Notes: generated by a model from the letters alone, not told the origin. DNA of 64,000 nucleotides from DDH964 sp963763205 (GCA_963763205.1 CAVXNQ010000018.1:382777-446776), one strand, 5' to 3'. Positions 10,732 to 22,684 are shown, counted from the stretch's first letter. Translations and numbers: made by a program.

Positions 10732-12142
10732 CTAACCGAGCGCGGCGGCCAGCGCCGCGATCAGCGGCGTCTCCTCAGCGGAAGCGAGGGTGCGCGGATC
10801 GAGCAGCAGGCAGTCTTCGTGGATGCGCCCGATCACCGGGACCTCGCCGCCGCGCAGCCGGGTCGGCGAACTGCGCCACCGAGCCCACCGCCGGTCGCAG
10901 TGCCAGGGCAAACCCCGGCAGCTCGCTGAGGGGCAGGGCGCCGCCGCCGACGGTAGCGGCGGCCGGCACCACGTCCGCCTGCAGCCGCTCGCCGCAGGCC
11001 GCGGTGATCTGCCGCTGGAGGCGCCGGCAGCGGCGTTTGAGTTCTGCCGCCGGGATCGCCAGCATCCGCAGCGCCGGGATCTCCGCCAGCGCCCGCTGCG
11101 GGTCGAGGTAGAGGCGCAGGGTCGCCTCCAGGGCGGCGAGGGTCAGCTTGTCGCTGCGCAGGGCGCGGGCCAGGGGGTGGCGGCGGATCGTGTCCACCGC
11201 CGCCTTCCGGCCGACGATCAGGCCGGCCTGGGGGCCGCCGAGGAGCTTGTCGCCGGAGAAGGTGACGACGTCCACGCCCGCCGCCACCGCCGCGGCGACG
11301 GTCGGTTCCTGAGGCAGACCATAGGGTGAGAGGTCGATCAGCATGCCGCTGCCGAGATCCTCCATCACCGGCAGGCCGTGCTGCCGGCCGAGGTCGACCA
11401 GCTCGGTTGCGGGGACCGCGGCGGTGAAACCGAGGATGCGGTAGTTGCTGGTGTGGACCTTGAGCAGCAGGCCGGTCGTCTCGCCGATGGCGCCTTGGTA
11501 ATCGGCGCGGTGGGTCTTGTTGGTGGTGCCGACCTCGCGCAGAACGACGCCGCCGGCTTCCATCACCTCGGGGATGCGGAAAGAGCCACCGATCTCGATC
11601 AGTTCGCCGCGGGAGACGATCGCTTCTTTGCCCCGGGCCAGCGCCGTCAGCGCCAGCAGCACCGCCCCGGCGTTGTTGTTGACCACCGTCGCCGCTTCCG
11701 CCCCGGTGAGGCGCACCAGGAGGTCTTCGATGTGGCTGTCGCGCCGTCCCCGCTCGCCTCTCTCCAGGTCTAATTCGAGGTTGGAGTAGCCGCGGGCGAC
11801 CTGCTCGATGGCGGTCAGCGCCGCTTCGGCCAGGGGCGCGCGGCCGAGATTGGTGTGCAGCAGGGTGCCGGTCAGGTTGAGAACCCGCCGCAGGCTGGGG
11901 GCGGCGAGCTGCCGGGCGCACGCGGCGGCCCGCTCGGCCACGGCCGCCGGGTCGACAGCCGGCGCCGGCGCGTCGCCGGCGAGCAGGGCGGCGCGCAGCT
12001 CCGCCACCGTCTGCTGCGCCGCCGCCACCAGCAGCGCGTGGGGGATCTGCATCGCCAGTGCTTGCAAGGGGGCACTCGCCAGCAGGGTGTCGATGCCGGG
12101 GAGGCGGCGCAGCAGACTCTGGCGGGTGGGGGGCGAGGCCAT
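10732..12142 (-). CDS. selA: L-seryl-tRNA(Sec) selenium transferase, frameshifted near the 3' end
   Basis: PLP enzyme that converts Ser-tRNA(Sec) to Sec-tRNA(Sec). Starts MASPPTRQSLLRRLPGIDTL; the PLP lysine is Lys299 in TFSGDKLLGG. The frame is good to about codon 427 and then shifts: deleting one base near nt 10860 restores AQFADRLRGGEVPVIGRIHE and a normal end (LIAALAAALG, TAG at 10732-10734), about 469 aa. Without that correction the protein would lose roughly 40 residues of normal C-terminus. The other sel genes here are intact, so I favour sequence error. First gene of the selA-selB-selD operon. Confidence 0.9.
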
Positions 12143-12196
12143 GGGAGACTCCCTGGGGGCTTGAAGGAAGACGGAACGAAAAGGTCGTCCGGCCCC

Positions 12197-12268
12197 AAAA
12201 AAACGCCTGGCCCGCCCCGATTCGGCGGCGGAAAATCCGGCGCTGAACGTTCGGGGGCGAGGCCAGGC
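12197..12268 (-). terminator. rho-independent terminator of the leucine-degradation operon
   Basis: On the minus strand GCCTGGCCTCGCCCCCGA pairs with TCGGGGCGGGCCAGGC and is followed by T7. It sits 60 bp after the CoA-transferase stop and before selA, so it separates the two same-strand operons. Confidence 0.8.
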
Positions 12269-12331
12269 AAATTGTAAAAGCAAGCGACTGGAATTGCAAA
12301 TTTTTTAAGTTTTTAAGGCTCCATTTGCCGG

Positions 12332-13661
12332 CTAAAGGCGGTTCATGCCGCGCGCGGCCGCCGTCAGCTCCGCCCGGAAATCGGGGTGGGCGATGGCGAT
12401 CAGGGCCGCGGCCCGCTGCCGCGCCGAACGCCCCCGCAGGTGGGCCACGCCGAACTCGGTGACCACGTAATCGACTTCGTTCTTGTTGGTGGTGACCACC
12501 GCCCCCGGCTGCAGGGTCGGGACGATGCGGGAGAGGCTCCCCCTCTTGGCGGTGGCGGGGAGGGTGATGAAGCTCTTTCCGCCCTCGGAGCGGGTGGCGC
12601 CGCGCACGAAGTCGGCCTGGCCGCCGGTACCGCTCCAGTGCAGGGTGCCGAGGCTCTCCGAGGCGCACTGGCCAAGGAGGTCGACCTCGATGGTGGCGTT
12701 GATGGAGACCATCTTTCGGTGCTGGCCGATGATGTAGGGATCGTTGGTGTAGTCGACCGGGTGCATCTCGATGGTCGGGTTGTCGTGCATGAACTGGTAG
12801 AGGCGCCGGGTGCCGAGGGCGAAGGTGCCGATGGTCTTGCCGGGGTTGAGAGTCTTCTGCGAATTGTTGGCGGCGCCGCTCTGCAGCAGGTCGACCATGC
12901 CGTCGGTAATCATTTCGGTATGGATCCCCAGATCGTGCTTTTGCAGCAGGGCCCGGCAAACGGCGTTGGGAATGCCGCCGATGCCGAGCTGCAGGGTCGA
13001 ACCGTCTTCGATCAGCTCCGCGATGTAGCCGCCGATCGCCTCCTCGACCGCGGTGACGGGCGGAATGGGGAGTTCCACCAGCGGGTCGCTGCTTTCCAGG
13101 ATGAAGTCGACCTCGGAGATGTGGATGTGGCAGTTGCCGTGGGTGCGGGGGCAGTGCTCGTTGACCTGGACCACTACCTTCTGCGCCTTTTTCAGCGCGG
13201 CCATGGTGTAGGCCACTGACAGGCTGCAGGTGAAGTAGCCGTGCTCGTCCATGGGGGAGACCATGGTCGCCGACCCAGTCGACGGGCCAGTACTCGGTCA
13301 TCAGCCTGGGGACCTCGTGGAAATAGTTGGGAACCCAGTCGGCCCAGCCCTTCTGCACCGCCTGGCGCGAGGCGCCGCTGGTGAACCAGGAGTTGACCTT
13401 GATGTGCCGGGCCGCCTCCTCGGTGAAATAGTCCTTGCAGACGTGGTGCTGCTGGTTGATGGTCACCCCCTCCAGGCTTTGCTGGCGGGCGGCCAGGGCC
13501 CGGGTGAAGAGGAGCGGCTCCCCGGCGCAGATGGGAAAGACCAGGACTTCGCCGTTCTGCACCGCGGCGGCGGCCGTTTCGGGGGTGCAGAGCTTCTGCC
13601 GGTACTCGGCGGCGTAGTCGGCAGCGGTGGAGAGGGCGGTGTTGACGGCATGGATGGACAT
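12332..13661 (-). CDS. acetyl-CoA hydrolase/CoA-transferase family protein (4-hydroxybutyrate/acetate CoA-transferase-like), one frameshift
   Basis: About 442 aa after correction. The signature LQLGIGGIPNAV and the probable catalytic Glu in HTEMITDGMVDL identify the Cat/AbfT-type CoA-transferase fold; the C-terminal domain carries VTEFGVAHLRGRS. One extra base near 13268 splits it; removing it gives VDWVATMVSPMDEHGYF. It is last in the leucine-degradation operon, where it may move CoA between acyl-CoA and acetate or another acid (for example activating isovalerate). The exact substrate pair cannot be told from sequence. Confidence 0.85.
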
Positions 13662-13706
13662 GGGAAACCTCCTGGTTTGGGTTTTTCGAGAATTAATCGC
13701 GGCTGC

Positions 13707-14633
13707 TCACGCATCCTGTTGCTGTGGCTCTCCCCGGCAGCCGAGAGCGCGGGCCATCTTCGAGCCGCTGGGGCGGCCGAGGGTGCGGCTGATGTAGCGG
13801 CCGGCATCGACCAGGGCCGGCAACGTCGACGCCCGTCGCGATGCCGAGGCCGTCGAGCAGTAGACCAGATCTTCGCTGGCCAGGTTTCCCGCGGCGCCCG
13901 GGGCGTAGGGGCAGCCGCCGAGCCCCGCCACCGAGCTGTCGATCGACGGCGACCCCCCGTTCGAGGCAGGCGAGGACGTTGGCCAGGGCCTGGCCGTAGG
14001 TGTCGTGGAAGTGGAGTGCCAGGCGCTCCACCGGCACGCTGGCGGCGACCGTCTCGATCAGCGCCCGGGCCTGGCCCGGCGTGCCGACGCCGATGGTGTC
14101 CCCCAGGGAGATTTCGTAGCAGCCCAGCTCCAGCAGGCGCCGGGCGACGGCGGCGACCGCCGCGGGTGCCACCGCCCCTTCGTAGGGGCAGCCGAGGACG
14201 CAGGAGACGTAGCCCCGCACCCGGATGCCTGGCGCGCGCCCGCGGCGGCGACGGGGGGCGAAGCGCTCCAGGCTCTCGGCGATGGAGCAGTTGATGTTTT
14301 TGTGCGAGAAGGTCTCGGAGGCGGCGGCGAAGACCGCCACCTCGGCGGCCCCGGCGGCCAGCCGCCGCGTCGAACCCTTGGAGGTTGGGGGCCAGAACCG
14401 GGTAGCTGACCCCCGGTCGGCGTTCGATCCCCTCCAGGACCGCGGCGGCGTCGGCCATCTGGGGGACCCGGCGTGGGGAGACGAAGCTGGTCGCCTCGAT
14501 GGCGGCAAGGCCGCTGCGGCTGAGACGGTCGATGAGGCCGATCTTGACCGCCGTCGGCACGCTCTGCGCCTCGTTCTGCAGCCCGTCCCGCGGGCCGACC
14601 TCGACTATTTTGACGCGTTTGGGCAAGCGGCAT
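13707..14633 (-). CDS. mvaB: hydroxymethylglutaryl-CoA lyase, several frameshifts
   Basis: Cleaves HMG-CoA to acetoacetate and acetyl-CoA, the last step of leucine breakdown. Family motifs lie in three frames in the right order: VEVGPRDGLQNEAQSVPT, SETFSHKNINCSIAESLERF, LALHFHDTYGQALANVLACL, and the active-site loop VAGLGGCPYAPGAAGN with its catalytic Cys. Shifts lie near 14625, 14363 (+1), 13944 (+1), 13860 (-1) and 13815 (+1). The ATG at 14633 overlaps the stop region of the biotin-carboxylase gene. The number of compensating errors in one conserved gene suggests poor base calling. Confidence 0.85.
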
Positions 14634-14634
14634 C

Positions 14635-16676
14635 TCAGACTCCCTCCGCGGCCTCGAAGGCGAGCAGCTCCGCCCCGTCGCTGCACCAGGGCGCCGACGC
14701 CGAAGTTGAGGGCGAGGACCTTACCACGCCGTCGGCGGGGCGGTGATGGTGTGTTCCATCTTCATCGCCTCGAGAATCACCAGGGGCGCGCCCCTTGCCA
14801 CCTCGGCCCCGGCCTCGACCATGAAGGCGACGACCTTGCCCGGCATGGGGGCGGTCAGACTGCCGTCCCGGCGGCCTCCTGCGCACCTGCCGGCGCAGGG
14901 GTCGTAGCAGGGTGCAGGCGGTGGCTGCTGCCCGTCGCAGAGGATGGTCAGCTCCGGCGCCGTTGCGCACCACCGTGGCCTGGCAGCGGGCGTCCGCCCA
15001 GGTCGGCGACCAGGTCGCCGGTCGCCGTCGAAGCTGCCCCGCGGACCTGCAGCGCGCCGCCGGGGAGTTCGAGCAGATAGCCGCCTGGGCGGTAGTGGGC
15101 GGTGACCGTTACGTCTGCGCGTCGCCGTCCGCGAAGCGCGAGCTCATGGTGGTTGTCGCCGTTGAGGCGCCAGCCGTCGGTGCGGTGCCAGGGGGAGTGG
15201 GATCGCCGGAGGCGGCGGCCGTCTGCGCGGGCCTCGGCGGCGCGGCAGCAGCAGGACGTCGAGGGTGGCCAGGGCCAGGGTCCGGTCGCCGGCCGGGACG
15301 GCTCGGGAAAAAGCAGCTCGGCGGTGGCGCTCGATGAAGCCGGTGTCGAGTTCGGCGGCGGCAAAGGCCGGATGGGCCGCCAGGGCGCCGAGAAAGCCGA
15401 GATTGGTCAGGTCACCCCGGCGACCTGGCAGTCGGCCAGCGCCCGCCGCAGGCGGCGCAGGGCGCCGGCGCGGTCGTCGTCCCAGACGATCAGCTTGGCG
15501 ATCATCGGGTCGTAATGGATGCTGACCGCGTCCCCCTGGCGCACCCCGGTGTCGATGCGCACATGCGGCCGTTCTCCGGCGGGTGCGCAGGTGCCGCAGC
15601 GTCCCGGTGGCGGGCAGGAAGTCCCGGGCCGGGTCTTCGGCGTAGATGCGCACCTCGATGGCGTGGCCGCTGATGGCCAGCTCCTCCTGGCGGCGCGGCA
15701 GCGGCTCGCCGGCAGGCGACCCGCAGCTGCCACTCGACCAGGTCCTGGCCGGTGATCATCTCGGTGACCGGATGCTCGACCTGGAGGCGGGTGTTCATCT
15801 CCATGAAGTAGAAGGCGCCGTCGGCATCGAGCAGAAACTCGACCGTCCCGGCGCCGACGTAGCCGATGGCCCGGGCCGCGGCCACCGCCGCCTCCCCCAT
15901 CCGCTCGCGCAGCTCCGGGGTCATCCCCGGCGCCGGCGCCTCCTCCACCACCTTCTGGTGGCGGCGCTGGATGGAGCAGTCGCGCTCGAAGAGGTGCACG
16001 GCAGTTGCCGTGCGCCGTCGGCGAAGACCTGGATCTCGACGTGGCGCGGCCGGCGCAGGTAGCGTCTCCAGCAGCACCGGCTCGTCGCCGAAGGCGGTCG
16101 GTCGCCTCGCGCCAGGCCCCGGCGAGGGCGGCGGCGAAATCCTCCGCCCGCTCGCACCACCCGCATCCCCTTGCCGCCGCCGCCGGCGACTGGCCTTGAT
16201 CAGCAGCGGATAGCCGATGGCGTCGGCCTGCTGCTGCAGACAGCGCCGCGGTCCTGGTCCTCGCCGTGATAGCCGGGGACCAGGGGCACGCCGGCCTCGG
16301 CCATGATCCGTCTTGGCGGCGCTCTTGCTCCCCATGGCGCGCGATCGCCGCCACCGGCGGGCCGACGAAGACGAGCCCGGCCGCGGCGCAGGCCGCGGCG
16401 AAGTCGGCGTTCTCGGCGAGAAAGCCGTAGCCGGGATGGACCGCCTGCGGCGCCGCTGCGCAGCGGCGACGGCGATGATGCAGCTCCGGCCGCAGGTAGC
16501 TCTCCGCGGCCGGGGCCGGGCCGATGCGGCAGGCCTCGTCGGCCAGGGCGACGTGGCGGGCGCCGGCGTCGGCGTCGGAGTAGACCGCCACGGTGCGGAT
16601 GCCGAGGCGCCGGGCGGTGCGGATGATGCGGCAGGCGATCTCGCCGCGGTTGGCGATCAGCAATCTTGTCGAACAT
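14635..16676 (-). CDS. mccA: methylcrotonyl-CoA carboxylase biotin-carboxylase/biotin-carrier subunit, many frameshifts
   Basis: ATP-dependent carboxylation of biotin for 3-methylcrotonyl-CoA carboxylase. Pieces in order: ATP-grasp N-terminus LIANRGEIACRIIRTARRLG, HPGYGFLAENADFAAAC, MEMNTRLQVEHPVTEMITG, and a C-terminal biotinyl domain with EAMKMEHTITAP (biotinylated Lys). The frame changes many times along the gene, so no single reading frame covers it; size and domain order are normal (about 675 codons). It lies between liuC and HMG-CoA lyase in the operon. Either a pseudogene or, more likely given similar damage elsewhere, error-rich sequence. Confidence 0.85.
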
Positions 16677-16689
16677 CGCGTCTATCCTT

Positions 16690-17476
16690 TCACCCAGTGG
16701 GTTGGCGTTTTTCCAGAAAGGCCGCGAGCCCCTCGCGCCCTTCGGCGGAGGCGCGGATGTCGGCGATGCGCTCGGCGGTGTCGGCGATCAGGTCGTCGTC
16801 CAGGGACCGGCGGGCCACCTCGGCCACCAGCTCCTTGACCGCGGCCATGGCCTGGGGGCCGTTCTGCAGCAGCAGCGCGGCTGAGCTCGCCGCCGCGCGC
16901 CGCCAGCTCTCCGGCGGCGACCACCTCGTGCACCAGCCCGAGCCGCAGCGCCTCGGCGGCGTCGAAGCGCTCGGCGGTGAGGAAGTAGCGCCGGGCCTGG
17001 CGCGGGCCCGATGGCGGCGATCACGTAGGGGGAGATCACCGCCGGAATCAGGCCGAGCTTCACCTCGGAGAGGCAGAAGCTGGCGCCTTCGGCGGCGATG
17101 GCGATGTCGCAGCAGGCGACCAGCCCGACGCCGCCGCCGAAGGCCGCCCCCTGCACCAGGGCGATGGTCGGCTTGGGCAGGCTGTCGAGGGTCCGCATCA
17201 GCTCGGCCAGGCTCATGGCGTCGGCGAGGTTCTCCTCGCCGGGAGTAGTCGGCCATGCGCCGCATCCAGTTGAGATCGGCCCCGGCGGAGAAGCTCTTGC
17301 CGCTGGCCGCCAGAAGGACCAGCGCCGCACCGCGGGTCGCGCCGCGAGGCGCCTGAGTTCGGCGGTCAGCGCGGCGATCAGCGCGTCGTCGAAGGCGTTG
17401 TGCAGTTCGGGGCGGTTGAGGGTCAGGGTGGCGCAGCCCGCAGTCGTCGATTTCTGTCAGCAGAGTGTCGTTTCAT
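16690..17476 (-). CDS. liuC: methylglutaconyl-CoA hydratase (enoyl-CoA hydratase family), frameshifted
   Basis: Hydrates 3-methylglutaconyl-CoA to HMG-CoA. Recognised by VQGAAFGGGVGLVACCDIAI and CLSEVKLGLIPAVISPYVI, which is the AUH/LiuC pattern rather than that of a fatty-acid crotonase. The N-terminus (LLTEIDDCG...ATLTLNRPELHNAF) and C-terminus (GLAAFLEKRQPTG) lie in other frames, with at least four shifts. It sits between the two carboxylase subunits, 13 bp before mccA and 4 bp after mccB, as in liu operons. Confidence 0.82.
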
Positions 17477-17480
17477 GGCA

Positions 17481-19094
<1,614 letters not shown>

Positions 19095-19134
19095 CGCTGG
19101 GTTCCTCTTCCAGGTCAGGGGCCGGCGGTCCGGT

Positions 19135-20304
19135 TCAGGCGGCGCTCTCGTTGAAGAGCTCGCGGCCGATGAGCATGCGGCGGATCTCCGTGGTGCCGGC
19201 GCCGATCTCGTAGAGCTTGGCATCGCGCAAGAAACGGCCGGTCGGGTACTCGTTGGTGTAGCCGTTTCCGCCCAGGGTCTGGATCGCCTCCAGGGCCATC
19301 CAGGTCGCCTTCTCGGCGGCGTAGAGGATCGCCCCGGCGGCGTCCTTGCGGGTCGTCTCGCCGCGGTCGCAGGCCTTGGCCACCGAGTAGACATAGGACT
19401 TGGTGGCGTTCAGGGTGCTGTACATGTCGGCGAGCTTCCCCTGCATCAGCTGGAAAGTGCCGATCGGCTGGCCGAACTGCTTGCGCTCGTGGATGTAGGG
19501 GACGACCACGTCCATGCAGGCCTGCATGATCCCCAAAGGGCCGCCGGCGAGCACCGCCCGCTCGTAGTCGAGACCGCTCATCAGGACGTTGACCCCGCGC
19601 CCCTCCACGCCGAGGACGTTCTCGGCCGGGACCTCGCAGTTCTCGAAAACCAGCTCGCAGGTGTTGGAGCCGCGCATCCCCATCTTGTCGAGCTTCTGGG
19701 CGGTGGAGAACCCCTTGAACCCCTTCTCGATGATGAAGGCGGTGATCCCCTTGGGCCCGGCGTCGGGATCGGTCTTGGCGTAGACCACCAGCACGTCGGC
19801 GTCGGGGCCGTTGGTGATCCACATCTTGTTGCCGTTGAGGACGTAGCGCTCCCCCTGGCGGTCGGCGCGCAGCCGCATGCTCACCACGTCCGAACCGGCG
19901 CCCGGCTCGCTCATCGCCAGGGCGCCGACGTGCTCGCCGCTGATCAGCTTCGGCAGGTACTTGCGTTTCTGGGTCTCGCTGCCATTGCGGTGGATCTGGT
20001 TGACGCAGAGGTTGGAGTGTGCGCCGTAGGAGAGGGCGACCGCCGCCGAGGCGCGGCTCAACTCCTCCATGACGACGACATGCTCGAGGTAGCCCATCCC
20101 GGCGCCGCCGTACTCCTCGGGGATGGTGACGCCGAGCAGGCCGAGGTCGCCCATCTTGCGCCACATGTCGGCAGGGAACTCGTTGTCCCGGTCGATGTCG
20201 GCGGCGCGGGGCGCGAGCTCCTTGGCGGCAAAGCCGGCGACGGTCTCGCGCAGCAGGTCGGCGGTGTCGCCGAGGTGGAAATTGAGGGTCGGATAGCTGG
20301 CCAT
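19135..20304 (-). CDS. ivd: isovaleryl-CoA dehydrogenase
   Basis: 389 aa intact acyl-CoA dehydrogenase. The catalytic base is in GLDYERAVLAGG, the position used by isovaleryl-CoA dehydrogenases, while the usual short-chain position has Gly (YEIGAGTTEIRR). FAD-binding motifs are MSEPGAGSDVVSM and MWITNGPDAD. It oxidises isovaleryl-CoA to 3-methylcrotonyl-CoA and reduces ETF. The frame is open about 70 codons upstream, but the ATG at 20304 (MASYPTLNFHLGD) fits the family, has a GGAAAGGAG SD and lies 31 nt after the predicted sigma-54 start site. First gene of the leucine operon. Confidence 0.95.
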   Translation of the reverse strand: MASYPTLNFHLGDTADLLRETVAGFAAKELAPRAADIDRDNEFPADMWRKMGDLGLLGVTIPEEYGGAGMGYLEHVVVMEELSRASAAVALSYGAHSNLCVNQIHRNGSETQKRKYLPKLISGEHVGALAMSEPGAGSDVVSMRLRADRQGERYVLNGNKMWITNGPDADVLVVYAKTDPDAGPKGITAFIIEKGFKGFSTAQKLDKMGMRGSNTCELVFENCEVPAENVLGVEGRGVNVLMSGLDYERAVLAGGPLGIMQACMDVVVPYIHERKQFGQPIGTFQLMQGKLADMYSTLNATKSYVYSVAKACDRGETTRKDAAGAILYAAEKATWMALEAIQTLGGNGYTNEYPTGRFLRDAKLYEIGAGTTEIRRMLIGRELFNESAA

Positions 20305-20344
20305 GGTCTGCAACTCCTTTCCGGTGAGTGGTTGACCGGATAGA

Positions 20345-20362
20345 TTGCAGCCGATATGCCAA
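20345..20362 (-). promoter_or_regulatory. sigma-54 (-24/-12) promoter of the leucine operon
   Basis: The minus strand reads TTGGCATATCGGCTGCAA: TGGCAT, 5-nt spacer, CTGC, against the consensus TGGCAC-N5-TTGC. The invariant GG and GC are spaced correctly. The predicted start site lies about 30 nt before ivd. The flanking CAACGTTTGGCAT is shared with the promoter at 44230-44245. Confidence 0.75.
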
Positions 20363-20481
20363 ACGTTGTTTTGCAAAAATCTATTGGCGTGAGTTTTCCG
20401 TAAACCACTGTCTTTGTTTGATTTTATTATACGCCTTTGGGCGATAACGGGCGTTGTGTGCGGCGCAGCGATAGGGCGTTT

Positions 20482-20501
20482 CTGTTTCCGATATGAAACA
20501 G
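20482..20501. promoter_or_regulatory. perfect dyad upstream of the leucine operon, candidate activator site
   Basis: CTGTTTCCGATATGAAACAG has 7-bp perfect arms around a 6-bp centre, about 120-155 bp upstream of the sigma-54 promoter, the usual distance for an enhancer-binding protein site. It shares the outer TGT-N12-ACA spacing with the dyads at 44354, 44465 and 46466 but not their inner bases. Confidence 0.5.
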
Positions 20502-20696
20502 CATTATGCATTCGTGTGAGTGGAGCAGGGGAGATCGGGCGCTTGCCGCTCCTTTATACGAACGAAGAAATTATTCGGGTGGAGACAGGGGGGTAGGGGG
20601 GGCCGGTGGGATCGGCGGGGGAATGAAGCTGTTTCAGGGGATAAAAACGTCTCCCGACAGCAAGGACAGGCAAATCTCAATTCCCCTGCCCAAACA

Positions 20697-20728
20697 GAAA
20701 ACCCCGCCGGTTGCGCCTGGCGGGGTTT
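20697..20728 (-). terminator. rho-independent terminator after the zinc-ribbon gene
   Basis: AAACCCCGCC/GGCGGGGTTT stem with a 10-nt loop; the minus-strand transcript continues into TTTTCTGTTT. It lies 75 bp after the stop of the gene ending at 20803. The rest of 20305-20802 holds the regulatory elements listed and no gene I can see. Confidence 0.75.
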
Positions 20729-20802
20729 GGACGTTCTAAAATCGGGATTGCCGGGCGCCCCTCGAATGGCCAAGGAGATCTGCCAGACCGAGGGGATTCC
20801 CT

Positions 20803-21186
20803 CTATATGGTGTCGTAATCGTCCGACTCCACCATGGCGCCGGTGGAATCGAGGAATGTCCCCTTCTGCGAATCCTTGACGATCTCCACCTTGTTGTGGG
20901 ACACCGAACAGACCGTGCCGCAGACCGAACATTCGTATTGCTCTTCATGGAACTGGAAGGCGTCGAAGTCGGTCTCGTAACTGACCATGCATTGACAGGT
21001 GGGACAGACGAAATCCGTACAGACCCGCTGCCGCTTCTTTACCCGCCCCTTGATGATCTTCCGTACCTTGCCGGAAAAGGTCCAGATCCCCCCGCAGTCC
21101 CCGCATTCGCGCGCATCCTGGGCGAACCCTTCCGCATGCAGGTCAATCTCGACATGGTTTCTGCTCTGACACAATGGGCATTTCAT
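20803..21186 (-). CDS. double zinc-ribbon protein, function unknown
   Basis: 127 aa. Two zinc-binding halves: CPLC...CGDC at the N-terminus and CPTC...CSVC with a third Cys (CSVCGTVC) in the middle, separated by a basic linker (GKVRKIIKGRVKKRQR). The start at 21186 (MKCPLCQSRNHVEID) is favoured over an in-frame ATG 14 codons upstream because AGGAGGT lies 12 nt before it. The tail is acidic (VESDDYDTI). It could be a nucleic-acid-binding or regulatory protein; no specific family recognised. Confidence 0.65.
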   Translation of the reverse strand: MKCPLCQSRNHVEIDLHAEGFAQDARECGDCGGIWTFSGKVRKIIKGRVKKRQRVCTDFVCPTCQCMVSYETDFDAFQFHEEQYECSVCGTVCSVSHNKVEIVKDSQKGTFLDSTGAMVESDDYDTI

Positions 21187-21343
21187 AGGCCTTTGACCTC
21201 CTATTCCTTCATAAACCGTTATACCCAAAGTCTAGCCAAGGATGACGAAATCTCAATTTGGCGAAAGCGTCACTTTATGCCTTTCGATGTCTGGTGAACC
21301 CCCGGTAGTAAATTGTTGGAGGTCCAATGGAGGACGCACATCA

Positions 21344-21386
21344 AGCTATATGATTCCAGAAACAATTTTATGATTTTATGGGCGTT
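21344..21386. repeat. partial copy of the 64-bp palindromic mini-element
   Basis: ATGATTCC(A)GAAACAATTTT followed by ATGATTTTATGGGCGT matches the right two thirds of the elements at 23296-23359 and 24893-24956 with few differences; the outer GTGGGGAC arm is missing. It marks one edge of the accessory region. The remainder of 21187-21507 shows nothing else. Confidence 0.65.
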
Positions 21387-21507
21387 ACGGTTTGTTCCCT
21401 CCCCAGCCGTCCCTTTTGAGCGGTTCACAGACGGGAGGCTTTCACTTACTCCCGGAACTGTCAAACTTCTGAGGTCCTCCGGCTAAGCCTGGGGATTTCC
21501 TGGTGTA

Positions 21508-22326
21508 TTAATTGCCAGCGGCCCCATCCCGGTCCCGTTCCATCTTCAGCATGCGGCGATAGGCCAGCCAGACGACGATGAGATAGACGAGGACAAAGGG
21601 TGTACCGCGCAAAATGAAGATCACCCAGTAGCGGAGTTCCATCCCAAAGCCGACCAGGCTGGCGAGCACCAGCGGGACCAGCGATACCAGCGGCACGGCA
21701 GCCAAGTCGCGCCAGCGACCGCGGAACAGCCACAGGGTATAGACCTGCAGCAACACGTACAGGGGGATGGACACAAAGTCGAGGCCGAAGAGGAGGGCAT
21801 CGAGGGCCCTCCTGCGCTGTTCGAAGGGATCGACGATATTGCTCCGCTGCCGGTCCTCGTACCGTTCCAGACGACTGACCCAGCCAGCCTTGGGCCGCTC
21901 TCCGGTGACGGCCGCCGCATTCTTCCACAAAAAATTGAAAGGCTTGGAGATTTCGCCTATCTTCTGGCGCTTGGCATTGAGAATTTCAACCCGCAGTTCA
22001 TCGATGCTGGTTGGTGAGGAAAATCCGATCCAGCCCAGCGCCGCGTGTTCGCCTGCGCTCTGCAATTGGGGGTGGCCGCTGTAAAAATCGGCCTCCAGCT
22101 TTTCACCGTGCAGGTAGGCTGAATACTGGAACACCAGCGGGATGTCGCTGCGATAATCGACCTTCAGAAACAGTTGCTGCTCGACGGCCAGGGTACCACC
22201 GTCCCCGGGATCGGTTTCGGCCAGTTGTACATGCAGGTCGAAATCTGCCCGCACCGGGGTGGCGCCGAGCAAAAGCAAGGCCATCAACACAAGCAGCAAT
22301 CGATGCACTTGACAGCCAGGTTTCAT
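21508..22326 (-). CDS. exported/membrane protein of unknown function
   Basis: 272 aa. Signal peptide at the start (MKPGCQVHRLLLVLMALLLL, cleavage near TPVRA-DF), a beta-rich extracytoplasmic domain to about residue 155, then a basic/aromatic linker (RLERYEDRQRSNIVDPFEQR) and three transmembrane helices in the last 95 residues. I chose the ATG at 22326 because it opens directly into the signal peptide; the frame is open further upstream. No family recognised. Base composition is near the host average. Confidence 0.6.
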   Translation of the reverse strand: MKPGCQVHRLLLVLMALLLLGATPVRADFDLHVQLAETDPGDGGTLAVEQQLFLKVDYRSDIPLVFQYSAYLHGEKLEADFYSGHPQLQSAGEHAALGWIGFSSPTSIDELRVEILNAKRQKIGEISKPFNFLWKNAAAVTGERPKAGWVSRLERYEDRQRSNIVDPFEQRRRALDALLFGLDFVSIPLYVLLQVYTLWLFRGRWRDLAAVPLVSLVPLVLASLVGFGMELRYWVIFILRGTPFVLVYLIVVWLAYRRMLKMERDRDGAAGN

Positions 22327-22684
22327 CGGGAACTTTCTCACAACACCGGGCAGGAGCCGAAAAGGCAGGAAGCGATTGATCGTCAATATCCGCCCCCGGT
22401 CATCGAGCGCAACAATCAGGCGGAGAAGGCAATTTTTAATACAAAGTCTATCGCCCAGGATTCCCGCGTCAATTTCTCTCCGGGAAACAAACAAATCCGG
22501 TAGTGTAGAGAGCAGGTTTCACCCTGCCCGCCCTCATCAAGCCGGGCATGGAAGGGCTATGGGGGCAGACCTTGAAATATTGAAGATTGATCGCTATAAG
22601 TTCAATTCTTCAAGACCCCATTCTGTTAACGGACTACAAATCTGCAACCTGTAGACACGACCCTTGTTCTCACGCAGAACTTAG
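22327..22684. other. intergenic stretch with possible mobile-element remnant
   Basis: No convincing gene. Near 22560-22625 the sequence GGGGGCAGACCTTGAAATAT followed by AT-rich inverted bits resembles the ends of transposase-associated repeats common in related genomes, but no transposase is present. Confidence 0.3.

Noticed and set aside
13693..14508. Separate short gene beginning within HMG-CoA lyase
   Set aside because: It is the central part of the lyase in a shifted frame; flanking frames complete the same protein.
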